Source: Chitinophagaceae bacterium (GTDB lineage: Bacteria > Bacteroidota > Bacteroidia > Chitinophagales > Chitinophagaceae). Taken from it: 64,000 nt of DNA. The DNA is taken from assembly GCA_023251255.1 (NCBI GenBank), contig JAHEZD010000028.1, forward strand, positions 1 to 64,000, written 5' to 3'. The notes below the pieces were generated by a model. That model was given only the letters and a program-made list of their open reading frames with translations, was not told the DNA's origin and made no database searches. The position numbers and the translations under genes were made by a program. Shown here one piece after another: positions 46,111 through 54,911 of the stretch (its first letter is position 1; each line of letters opens with the position of its first letter).

Positions 46111-46144
46111 GGTTCATTATCGGTGAATCGTAAGCAACAATGCC

Positions 46145-47173
46145 TTAAACAATCCCCGTAAACTGCTTCAGGAACCTTACATCGTTCTGGCTGTACAAAC
46201 GCAAATCATTTACACGGTACTTCAATTGGCAAATTCTTTCAACGCCCATACCAAATGCAAAGCCTGTGTACTTATTACTGTCTATGCCAAAATTTTCGAG
46301 CACTTTGGGATGGACCATGCCACTACCTAAAATCTCCACCCAACCTGTATGCTTGCAAACATTGCAGCCATCGCCCCCACAAATCAGGCAGCTTATGTCC
46401 ATCTCTGCACTTGGTTCCGTGAAGGGAAAATAACTTGGACGGAAACGCACTTTAACATCCTTACCAAACATTTCCTGTACGAAAAAATAGAGCGTCTGTT
46501 TCAAGTCCGCAAAGCTTACGTTTTCATCTATGTAAAGACCTTCTACTTGATGGAAGAAGCAATGTGCCCTTGCACTAATGGTTTCATTTCTATATACACG
46601 TCCCGGACAAATGACACGGATGGGGGGCTTCTGTGTTTCCATTACACGGGCCTGCACACTGCTAGTGTGTGTACGCAATAGCCAAGCGGGATCCTGACTG
46701 ATATAAAATGTGTCCTGCATGTCGCGTGCGGGATGGTCTTCTGGGAGGTTCATTGCGCCGAAGTTGTGCCAGTCATCCTCGATCTCGGGGCCTTCGGCCA
46801 CTGCAAAGCCAAGCCGCTGGAATATGGAGACAATCTTGTTACGGACCATGCTCAACGGGTGACGGGTGCCTACAGGGGTTGGGTCGCCAGGCAAGGACCA
46901 GTCGATACCAGCTGCTTGTTCCTGGATACTAGATGTGCCTAAAGTAAATGATCCGTGTTTCTGCTCCACGAATAGCTTGAATTCGTTCAATAACTGCCCG
47001 GCTTCTTTCTTGTTTTCTGCGGCTACGTTTTTCATTTCGCCCATAATGGTCTTCACTAACCCTTTTGTGCCCAACCATTTTATCCTGAAAGCTTCCACAG
47101 CATCGGGCGTAGCAGCTTCCGTTGAATTGATTTCCTGCTTGTAGTTGTTGATCAGTTGCACTAATTGTTCCAT
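46145..47173 (-). CDS. pheS: Phenylalanine--tRNA ligase alpha subunit
   Basis: The protein has 342 residues, the normal PheS length. An N-terminal coiled-coil arm (about 1-95) is followed by the class II synthetase core. It has motif 1 around GTRHPLSMVRNKIVSIFQ, the segment AEGPEIEDDWHNF, motif 2 with YRNETISARAHCFFHQVEG, and the Phe-binding FRPSYFPFTEPSAEMD. Motif 3 is GFAFGMGVERI near the end. It charges tRNA-Phe as an (alpha-beta)2 complex with PheT, which is not in the window. Confidence 0.97.
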   Translation of the reverse strand: MEQLVQLINNYKQEINSTEAATPDAVEAFRIKWLGTKGLVKTIMGEMKNVAAENKKEAGQLLNEFKLFVEQKHGSFTLGTSSIQEQAAGIDWSLPGDPTPVGTRHPLSMVRNKIVSIFQRLGFAVAEGPEIEDDWHNFGAMNLPEDHPARDMQDTFYISQDPAWLLRTHTSSVQARVMETQKPPIRVICPGRVYRNETISARAHCFFHQVEGLYIDENVSFADLKQTLYFFVQEMFGKDVKVRFRPSYFPFTEPSAEMDISCLICGGDGCNVCKHTGWVEILGSGMVHPKVLENFGIDSNKYTGFAFGMGVERICQLKYRVNDLRLYSQNDVRFLKQFTGIV

Positions 47174-47527
47174 GCGGCGAAGATAATGAAGTGAAAAGTG
47201 AATGGAGAAAAGTGCAAGAGGATTTTGTTGTTCAGCTATTGAACATCCCTACACGACATGGTCAACATCAATTGCCAGCTAGAAGCAGCTTCCCTACAGG
47301 CCGCTTTGATGCTTATTTGATGCATCTTCGGTACCGAGCAGGGATTGTTTAAAAACTCCCATTTATTGGCAATACCGAGCATGTCATTTTTGAAAATAGG
47401 AATTCAATTTGATACAACCTTCCTCTGTGCCAATAAGTGAACCGCTTTATGCAACTTTCTTTAACCCTCCCTTAACCAGATTCCAATGGATACCAATCAT
47501 TCGCTTATTACATTTGTGCATACTGTT
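47174..47527. other. Divergent intergenic region pheS / batD
   Basis: No gene is seen. TACATTTG at 47509-47516 matches the -7 consensus, but no TTG lies at the proper distance and it would leave only a very short leader for the downstream gene. I see no other structure. Confidence 0.4.
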
Positions 47528-48892
47528 ATGAAAAAAAGTTCAGCATATCTTATTCTTGTTCTTGGTTGCTGCCTACTGTTTTTTTATGCCCCAGCCCAAA
47601 TCATCATCCAACCCCAAAGAGTTAGCAATAATCCTGAAGCCAAACTTCCTGAAACACTGGTAACAGATGGCAATATCTTCGTGAAAGTGGTTCTTAGTAA
47701 GACCAATTGTGTGGTTAACGAGCCAGTTCTGGCAACCTATAAATTCTATACAAGGTTAAATGGGCAATCAAAGGTGTCTGAACTGCCCACATTTACCGGT
47801 TGCAGCGTACAAGAAATGACGACTGAAAACACTTTTCCGGAAATGGAAGAAGTAAATGGCAAAACTTTCAAAAGCTATATCATACGCAAAGTGCAATTGT
47901 ACCCGCTGCATGCTGGCGATATTGTATTGGGTGCCGCTTCTGTAGAAAATGTTTTTAGTTTATACAACAAGGGTACTACCATCAATGACATCAGGAATGG
48001 TACGGCTACCACACAGAACAAAACAATTGTTGTAAGCAACCAACCTGTAGCAATACATGTGGCCGATTTTCCCGAAAAGGACAAACCTGCTGATTTTGAT
48101 GGGGCAGTTGGCACATTTACCATTAAAGCAATGGTGAACAAAACAAACGATACTGCCAATGAAAACAACAGTTTACAGATCTTAATTGAGGGGGAAGGAA
48201 GCTTCCAGAATATTGTTTGCCCCAATATAACCTGGCCCAAGAATATAGAAGCTTTTGAAGCCACCACAACCGAGATGGTAAACAAGGTGACCTACCCTGC
48301 AAGTGGTGCAAAGGTTTTTGATGTGCCGTTTATAGCTAAAGCAAAGGGCAAGCTTACCCTTCCGCCTATTAGTTTTTCTTTTTATGATATGCAAACGCAT
48401 GCATACAAAACAGTGCATACAGATGTTATTACCATTAATGTAACGGAAGCTAAAGCCAGCAATATTGACCTAACGAAAATACATGAGAACATTACCAATT
48501 TTAAGTACATCTGGATTGTGCCAGTGCTGGCATTGATTGTTGGTATTTCCCTTTGGTTCCGTTATGGCTTTGACAAAAAGAAGGGGCCGAAGCAGATGGT
48601 GGCGGAGGCGGATGAAATGATTGAAGCGACTATTGGTGAACAGCAGGAAGTAGAAACGGTTAAAGAAGATACGGATGCAGAAAAACTGAACAGGTTACTG
48701 CTGAGTGAAAACGATGAGCAGTTTTTTGGACAGGCCAAAGCACTCAGTTTGGAGTTATTGGCTAAGGAAACCTATGCTAACCATGTTAACCTATTGAACC
48801 AATTACTCTCTGAGTGCAATGCTGCATTGTATGGTGCTGCCAATGTTTCCAAGGATGATGTATTGAGGCGGCTGGAGGAAATTATCCTCTAA
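47528..48892 (+). CDS. batD: BatD-like membrane protein
   Basis: The protein has 454 residues from the ATG at 47528, which begins a proper signal peptide (MKKSSAYLILVLGCCLLFFYAPAQ); an ATG at 47486 would add 14 unrelated residues. The periplasmic part consists of repeated beta-sandwich modules typical of the BatD/oxygen-tolerance family (VKVVLSKTNCVVNEPVLATY, then YIIRKVQLYPLHAGDI). A single membrane helix (about 333-353) precedes a cytoplasmic helical tail. BatD usually works with the von Willebrand-type BatA/B proteins and a MoxR ATPase; these are not nearby, so it is isolated here. Its stop overlaps the convergent regulator's stop by 4 bp. Confidence 0.8.
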   Translation: MKKSSAYLILVLGCCLLFFYAPAQIIIQPQRVSNNPEAKLPETLVTDGNIFVKVVLSKTNCVVNEPVLATYKFYTRLNGQSKVSELPTFTGCSVQEMTTENTFPEMEEVNGKTFKSYIIRKVQLYPLHAGDIVLGAASVENVFSLYNKGTTINDIRNGTATTQNKTIVVSNQPVAIHVADFPEKDKPADFDGAVGTFTIKAMVNKTNDTANENNSLQILIEGEGSFQNIVCPNITWPKNIEAFEATTTEMVNKVTYPASGAKVFDVPFIAKAKGKLTLPPISFSFYDMQTHAYKTVHTDVITINVTEAKASNIDLTKIHENITNFKYIWIVPVLALIVGISLWFRYGFDKKKGPKQMVAEADEMIEATIGEQQEVETVKEDTDAEKLNRLLLSENDEQFFGQAKALSLELLAKETYANHVNLLNQLLSECNAALYGAANVSKDDVLRRLEEIIL

Positions 48893-49593
48893 CCAACGTA
48901 CTTGTACCCCACCCCCCTCACACTATGGAAGTATTGTGGGTTACGGCTATCTTCTTCGAAATACTTCCTGAAGTTGAGTATGAAGTTGTCAATGGTGCGT
49001 GTAGTTGGGTAAACATTATAGCCCCAAACCACCTGCAGTATCTTTTCACGGGTCACGACTTCGTTCTTGTTCTCAATCAAAAGTTTCAGCAGCATGGTTT
49101 CCTTCTTGCTAAGCTCCACTTTCTTGCCATCATAAGCAATGGCATCCTGTGCTTTGAAATCGATGGTATTATGCCCAAAAGTGTAGGTATCGCCAATACT
49201 TTCCCTGTCCTGCAGTTTCTTGTTTTTATTGATGAGCTTGTCAACCCTCAATAATAGTTCCTCCAAATTAAATGGTTTCGCCAAGTAATCATCAGCACCT
49301 TTCTTCAATCCCAAGACCCTATCTGTACTACTGCTCTTGGCACTTAGCATTAAAATGGGCACATCATTATTATTTACCCTGATCGTTTCTGCCACAGTAA
49401 TGCCATCCATTTCTGGCAGCATCACGTCCAATATAATCAAATCAAAATATTCATTGGCCACAGCCTTAATAGCCTCGCTGCCATCATAGGCAGATGTTAC
49501 GCCATAGCCTTCCATTTCCAAGTTCAATTTCAATGGTTCATGAAGGTTCTCTTCATCTTCCACCAATAAAATATTTGCTTTGTTATCGTTCAT
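48889..49593 (-). CDS. OmpR/PhoB-family response regulator
   Basis: The protein has 234 residues from the ATG at 49593, directly before the receiver (ANILLVEDEENL). The receiver has the acidic pair, the phospho-acceptor in IILDVMLPEMDG (Asp about 55) and the Lys in YLAKPF. The C-terminal winged helix (about 135-234: ELSKKETMLLKLLIENKNE, then RTIDNFI and VRGVGYKYV) binds DNA. It is encoded downstream of a sensor kinase on the same strand (88-bp gap) and is its cognate partner. Regulated genes are unknown. The upstream ATG at 49650 would add 19 unconserved residues. Confidence 0.95.
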   Translation of the reverse strand: MNDNKANILLVEDEENLHEPLKLNLEMEGYGVTSAYDGSEAIKAVANEYFDLIILDVMLPEMDGITVAETIRVNNNDVPILMLSAKSSSTDRVLGLKKGADDYLAKPFNLEELLLRVDKLINKNKKLQDRESIGDTYTFGHNTIDFKAQDAIAYDGKKVELSKKETMLLKLLIENKNEVVTREKILQVVWGYNVYPTTRTIDNFILNFRKYFEEDSRNPQYFHSVRGVGYKYVG

Positions 49594-49681
49594 TAAAAAC
49601 TTGTTTTGGTTGTTAAAACCACCTTCACGTAGGTTCGGAATCGATGTCATTTATATATTGAACTTGTCAAAATACGCATTG

Positions 49682-50656
49682 TTATGTATTGAATGTGGCT
49701 GCAAAAATACTTCCATGAGGTTCATTGTCTGTCATGGCAATGTAGCCATTATGGCTTTGCATGATTTTCTTGCAGAGATACAGGCCCAAGCCCGTGCCTT
49801 TTGTCTTCCTTGTACGTTCATCCCCTGAGCGGTAAAATTTTTCAAACACCTTCTTCTTTTCCTCATCGCTGATACCCACACCCTGATCCGCTACTTTCAA
49901 CTGGATCTTTTTATTGTTCTCTTTCAATGAAACATTTACTGCTGTTTCCTTTGATGAATACTTCAACGCATTTTCGATAAGGTTGTTTACCAGCATTTGC
50001 AACAACAGTTCCTCCCCATTTAAATAGATACTTTCTACAATACTGGCTTCAATTTTTCTCTGCGGATAACGGACGGTAAAGTTCTCCACGCACCCTTCTA
50101 CCAAATCGCTGAAGTTGATTTCCTGTGTGGATGATTTGTAAGCGCCCCCATCCAATTGAGCAGCCAGCAGGATGTTGTTACAAAGTGTATTTAACCTGTT
50201 GGCTTCCTGTAATGTATTGGCAATCAACTTTTGCTGCTTTTCTTCATCCAGTTTACGCTTCTGCAAGGTTTCCAAATTCAACTGCGCAATGGCAATGGGC
50301 GTTTTCAGTTCGTGCGTTACGGCCATCATAAAATTTTGCTGCTGTTGGGAAACATTTATTTGCCTTCTAGTAGCCCTGTATACAAAAACAGCGCCCAATA
50401 AAATAAGCACTAAAAAAGTGGAACCTTCTCCTATATACTGTGCCGTTTTCCTTTGACGGGCCTGATTGATGATTTCTGTTTTCTGAATGTAGTGGGGGTC
50501 GTCCTTGTTTATCTCCACCAACCGCATTTCTGCCATTATATTGTTCTGCGTGTTCAATGCAACGAACCACCAAACCAATGCGGCCACCATGTACATGAGC
50601 AGGAACCAGTACACTATAGTAACCAGCACAAATTTCCTTTTGGTGGAGCTGTTCAT
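49682..50656 (-). CDS. Two-component sensor histidine kinase
   Basis: The protein has 324 residues with two membrane helices (about 10-32 and 75-95) flanking a short periplasmic segment of about 40 residues. The H-box VTHELKTPIAIAQLNL has His at about 115, the N-box is NLIENALKYS, and the G-boxes are DQGVGISDEE and GTGLGLYL. All catalytic motifs are present. It starts 1 bp within the gldH stop (TAATG junction), so it is translationally coupled to gldH. It forms a pair with the downstream OmpR-type regulator. Coupling to gldH suggests monitoring of the envelope or gliding machinery, which is inference. Confidence 0.95.
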   Translation of the reverse strand: MNSSTKRKFVLVTIVYWFLLMYMVAALVWWFVALNTQNNIMAEMRLVEINKDDPHYIQKTEIINQARQRKTAQYIGEGSTFLVLILLGAVFVYRATRRQINVSQQQQNFMMAVTHELKTPIAIAQLNLETLQKRKLDEEKQQKLIANTLQEANRLNTLCNNILLAAQLDGGAYKSSTQEINFSDLVEGCVENFTVRYPQRKIEASIVESIYLNGEELLLQMLVNNLIENALKYSSKETAVNVSLKENNKKIQLKVADQGVGISDEEKKKVFEKFYRSGDERTRKTKGTGLGLYLCKKIMQSHNGYIAMTDNEPHGSIFAATFNT

Positions 50657-51138
50657 TACTTTGATTTTTCAACCCTGATGCCTGCATTCAGCACATACTG
50701 CAATGGGTCTTCACGCATTACTTGTTGCAGGACAAAACTGTATTGGCCTTTCTTAAGAGCAATGGGCTGGGCATTGATGTTGATGCGGTGTTCAATAATA
50801 TCATCCATGGCAGAACCAAGCCAATGCGTGTTATCTGCCAAGTTGAATTCACGTTTCAATTTGTAAGTAGAATCTGGAGATTTAACGGTTATATCCACCC
50901 AAATATTTTTCTTGCGGTAGGCATCCTCATGACGCAATACAAAGTAAACATTGTAACGAGATGAAGTATCTTTTATATCAAACGAAAAAGTAGCCGTATC
51001 CTTGCTTTTCCATTCGTGTTCGGGAAAGGCCCTTGTTTTTTCAAATACATCAATGCTATTACAGGAAGCAAGAACCAGGAAAAGAAAAACTAAAACTGTA
51101 AAAAAAGAAAAACTAAAAAGTGATGACTTTACTTTCAC
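50656..51138 (-). CDS. gldH: Gliding motility lipoprotein GldH
   Basis: The protein has 160 residues. A signal peptide with lipobox (LASC, Cys about 26) is followed by a single beta-sandwich domain with the family's features: FPEHEWKSKDTATFSFDI near the start, YNVYFVLRHEDAYRKKNIW, and QYSFVLQQVMREDPL near the end. GldH is an outer-membrane lipoprotein required for gliding in flavobacteria and is also kept in non-gliding members. It overlaps the downstream sensor kinase and follows the yicC-family gene. Confidence 0.85.
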   Translation of the reverse strand: MKVKSSLFSFSFFTVLVFLFLVLASCNSIDVFEKTRAFPEHEWKSKDTATFSFDIKDTSSRYNVYFVLRHEDAYRKKNIWVDITVKSPDSTYKLKREFNLADNTHWLGSAMDDIIEHRININAQPIALKKGQYSFVLQQVMREDPLQYVLNAGIRVEKSK

Positions 51139-51177
51139 GGAATCAATTTTTTGAAGTTAAGATTTGAAGGTTAGCCT

Positions 51178-52053
51178 TTACAAAACATTCAGCACCTGTT
51201 CCTTTGCTTTCTCCATTTCATCTTTCATGAGTACCACACATTTTTGAATATCCGCATTATTGGCCTTACTGCCTGTGGTGTTTATTTCACGACCGAATTC
51301 CTGTAAAATAAAGGAGAGCTTCTTGCCTTTACTTTTTCCTTTCTCCTCCAAAATGGCACGGAAATACTCGCAGTGGTTTTTCAACCTTACCTGTTCTTCT
51401 GTAATGTCTATTTTTTCTATGTAATAAATCAGCTCCTGTTCCAAGCGATTGGCATCGTAATTGTCCTTGCCTATATTGTCTTCCAACAATTTAGTCAATC
51501 CATCCTTTATTTTTTGCCTTCTTAAGGGTTCGTAGGGCAATATGGCCTCCGCTTGCAGTTCTATATTGACAACCCTTTGCAAAAGTTCCGTTTCCAACGA
51601 TTTTCCTTCCTCTATTCTATGTTTGTTCAAATTCCCCAGCGCTTCCTTGAGTACCGATTGAAATTGCTTCCAATCATTCTCGCTCAGCATTTCGGTTGAG
51701 TTAACCACCACTTCCGGTAAACGCAATACTGCAGCCAGTAATTGGTCCACATCTGCACCCAATTCTTTGGCTACTTCAGTTACACTTGTATAATATGCTT
51801 TCAACAAATCGGTATTGATGGTTACAGGCTTGGCAGCTCCATTCTGTTTGATACTGATGATGCATTCCACACTGCCACGTTCCAGTTCTTCATTGATCAT
51901 GCCCCTAACGTCAAACTCATACGGTTTCAATAGCGGTGGCAGGAACAAGCGCAAGTCAAACTGCTTGCCATTCAAGGATTTTACTTCTACCAAAAAAGTC
52001 TTGTCGCCAACTGTTTGCTCTGCACGTCCATAACCTGTCATTGAATATAGCAT
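51178..52053 (-). CDS. yicC: YicC-family endoribonuclease-like protein
   Basis: The protein has 291 residues from the ATG at 52053, giving the family's characteristic start MLYSMTGYGRAE; the ATG at 52095 would add unrelated residues. The N-terminal YicC domain (about 1-155) and the C-terminal DUF1732 domain (about 205-291: EEQVRLKNHCEYFRAILEE, then LSFILQEFGREINTTGSKAN) are both present. YicC of E. coli has been linked to small-RNA decay and ribonuclease activity. It lies 39 bp upstream of gldH, in the same transcription unit. Confidence 0.93.
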   Translation of the reverse strand: MLYSMTGYGRAEQTVGDKTFLVEVKSLNGKQFDLRLFLPPLLKPYEFDVRGMINEELERGSVECIISIKQNGAAKPVTINTDLLKAYYTSVTEVAKELGADVDQLLAAVLRLPEVVVNSTEMLSENDWKQFQSVLKEALGNLNKHRIEEGKSLETELLQRVVNIELQAEAILPYEPLRRQKIKDGLTKLLEDNIGKDNYDANRLEQELIYYIEKIDITEEQVRLKNHCEYFRAILEEKGKSKGKKLSFILQEFGREINTTGSKANNADIQKCVVLMKDEMEKAKEQVLNVL

Positions 52054-52154
52054 AGGAAAAAAGTGAATGGTGAAAAGTGAATGGTCTAATACCATACACT
52101 ATTGGTTATTTATAAGGCGTAAAAGTAAATGAAAAAGGTTTAGTGGCATTAAAA

Positions 52155-52181
52155 ACAAAGCCCCACTGAAAACAGTGGGGC
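52155..52181 (-). terminator. Terminator of the Sus operon
   Basis: GCCCCACTG-AAAA-CAGTGGGGC (52160-52181) is a perfect 9-bp stem. On the minus strand it is followed by TTTGTTTTTAA. It ends the starch operon 30 bp after the last gene. Confidence 0.85.
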
Positions 52182-52211
52182 CGTTATTACCCTTCAATTA
52201 TAAAACAAAGA

Positions 52212-54017
52212 TTAGTTGATAGATACCGTTCCTGCCTTTTCATCAAGAATAATTGTATAAGTACCGGCGGTGGTCGGTGTGCTGAAGTTATCGCTACCGT
52301 CCCACTTTATCTTCCGGACACCAGTGCCAGTTCCAGCACCATTATCTTCATAATCAAATGCGCCCCAAGCATTACCAGCCAGGAACTTAATGGATTTGTT
52401 TGCTTTTAAGGCAATAACGATTTTCCATTTCCCATTTCCTTGATACGCCATTTGGGGAGATGTTGGCGGGTCCCAATCATTTACTCCTACTTGATTGATA
52501 CCATCCCCAACCAGCCTCATTTCCGTAGCTGAATTCATGATGTACTTAACGTCGTTCACATCAGTACCATCGAAAATCACACGGTACCTTGCTGCTGCTG
52601 CAGGGTTTGGCATATTGTTACCTGTATTAATCTCCACAGAAGAGCCGTTACCGGAACCATTGCCTAAAGAACCATAACTCCTCGTATTGGTTACGGTCAA
52701 TGCCCCATCGTTCCAGCTATTGTTATCAATCAGCTTCCAACCATCCACAGCAAAGTCATTTATACCAATGAATACGTCACGTTTTACGTAGCCCATTTGA
52801 GAGTTGACATCAGTAAACGTTGTTGCAGGTGTCCAGCTATTACCCGGAACGGCCCCACCAACAAAACCCATGCGTCCTGAACGCACATCATATTTCATGG
52901 TAGCAATATCAACACTGATCCTATAAACGCCGGCAGTGGCAACGCTAAAATTATCCGGACCACCGTTTACCAAATTACCAGCAGTGCCCGTAGTGCTTGT
53001 TGACGGACCTAAAGCAATTGTCCATGCCCGACCCTGTGTAACCTTAAATGCAGCACCTGCAGGCAAATAGGCGTAAGTATAATATAGGTTGTTCAATGCA
53101 CCCGCCCTTGTATCCCTAATCAATTCAGGAGCAGTTGGAGGATCCCAATCATTGCCAGCACCAACAGAAGACTGGTAGCTTCCTGGCATATACAAACGTA
53201 TCAACGGCTGGTAGCTTTGAATGGTTACCATTACTACATTGGAATAGGAAACGGCCCCTTGTGCGGTCACAGCTTTAAGCCTGTATTCCACTTTACCAGT
53301 ATTGCCACCAGTGATGTTTGAGTTCAAAGCAGTAGTGTTCATGTCGCCTTGTGTCAATACTTTTGATAGAATGGAGGCACCCACAGCAATTTCCTGCGGC
53401 GCCACGAAGTTCTTGGTAGCAGAGTCATACTGTACAGAATAGGTAACTGCTCCAGTGTAGCCATTGAATGAAGGTGTCCAAGAAAAAGTATTTGAAGCCA
53501 AGGCTGCATTGGCCAATGTGCAGGTAACAGATGTTTGTGCACTTGTCAGAACAGATGGGTCATTATACGGCGTTACATTAATCTTAACAGTATTGGATAA
53601 GTACCTTTCATTGTTGTTTCCATAAGAAGAAATTACCCTTACATCCATGCCATAAGCTGTACCTAAAGTAAAGCCGTAATTAAGCACAATGGAATTAAGT
53701 TCCTTACCTGTTAGTCCGGTCAGGAACTTGCCAGTTACAATTTTGGTCGATTCCTTGGAAAAGTTCCTTCCAGTAGAATCAATTTCCAGAATGAATTTAT
53801 AGGTATTGGAATCAGATGCATATTTGGGATTGGTCCAAGAAAAACTGATGACCTCCTTTGCAGAATCTGCAGGTGTTGGCACAACAGCAGTTTTGGAAGC
53901 CGTTAGCGTAATGGCTGTTCCATTAGCGTACATCGGCAAGCTGTCTACCTTATGGCAGGCATTGAAAAAAAGCACAGCCGTTAAAGCAACAGTGAGTGCG
54001 GTAAGAATTCTTTTCAT
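52212..54017 (-). CDS. susF: SusF-like starch-binding lipoprotein
   Basis: The protein has 601 residues. The lipobox is FFNAC (Cys about 21). The N-terminal SusE/F-type immunoglobulin-like modules read FSWTNPKY (about 65) and FSWTPSFNG (about 180). Two or three C-terminal starch-binding modules contain repeated NDWDPPT segments (about 295 and 515) and YRISVDIATMKYDV-type strands. SusF and SusE sit on the cell surface and hold starch. It is the last gene of the minus-strand Sus operon, 28 bp after susE, and a terminator follows. Confidence 0.85.
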   Translation of the reverse strand: MKRILTALTVALTAVLFFNACHKVDSLPMYANGTAITLTASKTAVVPTPADSAKEVISFSWTNPKYASDSNTYKFILEIDSTGRNFSKESTKIVTGKFLTGLTGKELNSIVLNYGFTLGTAYGMDVRVISSYGNNNERYLSNTVKINVTPYNDPSVLTSAQTSVTCTLANAALASNTFSWTPSFNGYTGAVTYSVQYDSATKNFVAPQEIAVGASILSKVLTQGDMNTTALNSNITGGNTGKVEYRLKAVTAQGAVSYSNVVMVTIQSYQPLIRLYMPGSYQSSVGAGNDWDPPTAPELIRDTRAGALNNLYYTYAYLPAGAAFKVTQGRAWTIALGPSTSTTGTAGNLVNGGPDNFSVATAGVYRISVDIATMKYDVRSGRMGFVGGAVPGNSWTPATTFTDVNSQMGYVKRDVFIGINDFAVDGWKLIDNNSWNDGALTVTNTRSYGSLGNGSGNGSSVEINTGNNMPNPAAAARYRVIFDGTDVNDVKYIMNSATEMRLVGDGINQVGVNDWDPPTSPQMAYQGNGKWKIVIALKANKSIKFLAGNAWGAFDYEDNGAGTGTGVRKIKWDGSDNFSTPTTAGTYTIILDEKAGTVSIN

Positions 54018-54045
54018 ATCAATGAGTTTAAAAGATTAAATGAAT

Positions 54046-54885
54046 TTATTGAACACTATACTTGCCAGTCTTGAAATTGACGGTCACAGTATAAGTTCCG
54101 GCAGTAGCAGGTGTTGGAATGGCATCTGGGTCAGAACCATATTGCGGTGTCAAATTGTTCAAACCTAAATCACCACCAGAAGCTGTTCCACCCGAGCCTG
54201 TTTTAAGGCCATATTGTGGCTGCCAATTGTTCAATGTGGTCAGGAACTTGTAAAAGAACCCTGGTGAAAAAGTCATTGTTATCTTGTACTCAGTGTTGCT
54301 CACTTTTGTGCATTTTTGGGTAGCTGGCGGGGCATTTGTCCAGTTGCTTGGTGTGCCATCTCCTGTAATGTACAGTTCCCCAGTTGTTGGGATAGGGATG
54401 GCCACATCCAAATAAGGTGTAATAACAATTTTGATTACATTGGAATAAAGGGGCACACTGTTATTCCCCAGGGTTGACTTGATCCTGAAATCAATATTGT
54501 GGGTGATGTTTTCCAGCACATTCAATTTTGTGAGGATTGTGTTCAGGTCCTTAACAGTATAAGTAATGTCCAAGTTTTTGGAGATGGATACTTCCTGGAT
54601 GTTCGGGTTCGTGAAATTGGCACCTGTAGTATCCACTTGTAAAATGTAGTTCACATCCTGTGAACTGATGCCTGTCGTAAATTTATAGTTTGGATTGGTC
54701 CAACTGAATTTTACAGCAGTATTGCTTTGGTTAGCAGGCAAAAGAACCAATGGCAATGTGGAAGAAGCAGTCAGTACCGGTGCCGTTCCCCCTTCATAAA
54801 AAATCTGGTTTTCATCTTTCTTACAAGCCGAAAATGTTGCAGCCAGCAGAAGCGAGAAACTTATCAATCTAAATACCTGTTTCAT
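54046..54885 (-). CDS. susE: SusE-like starch-binding lipoprotein
   Basis: The protein has 279 residues. The signal peptide ends in lipobox FSAC (Cys about 20). A SusE N-terminal domain (about 35-160: VKFSWTNPNYKFTTG, then YILQVDTTGANF) is followed by one C-terminal binding module (about 165-279: ELYITGDGTPSNW, YKFLTTLNNWQPQYG). It is shorter than SusF, which has extra modules. It follows susD by 26 bp and is presumably part of the surface complex that captures alpha-glucan for SusC. Confidence 0.85.
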   Translation of the reverse strand: MKQVFRLISFSLLLAATFSACKKDENQIFYEGGTAPVLTASSTLPLVLLPANQSNTAVKFSWTNPNYKFTTGISSQDVNYILQVDTTGANFTNPNIQEVSISKNLDITYTVKDLNTILTKLNVLENITHNIDFRIKSTLGNNSVPLYSNVIKIVITPYLDVAIPIPTTGELYITGDGTPSNWTNAPPATQKCTKVSNTEYKITMTFSPGFFYKFLTTLNNWQPQYGLKTGSGGTASGGDLGLNNLTPQYGSDPDAIPTPATAGTYTVTVNFKTGKYSVQ

Positions 54886-54911
54886 ATTTTCAAGATTTTG
54901 CGTTGATTAAA

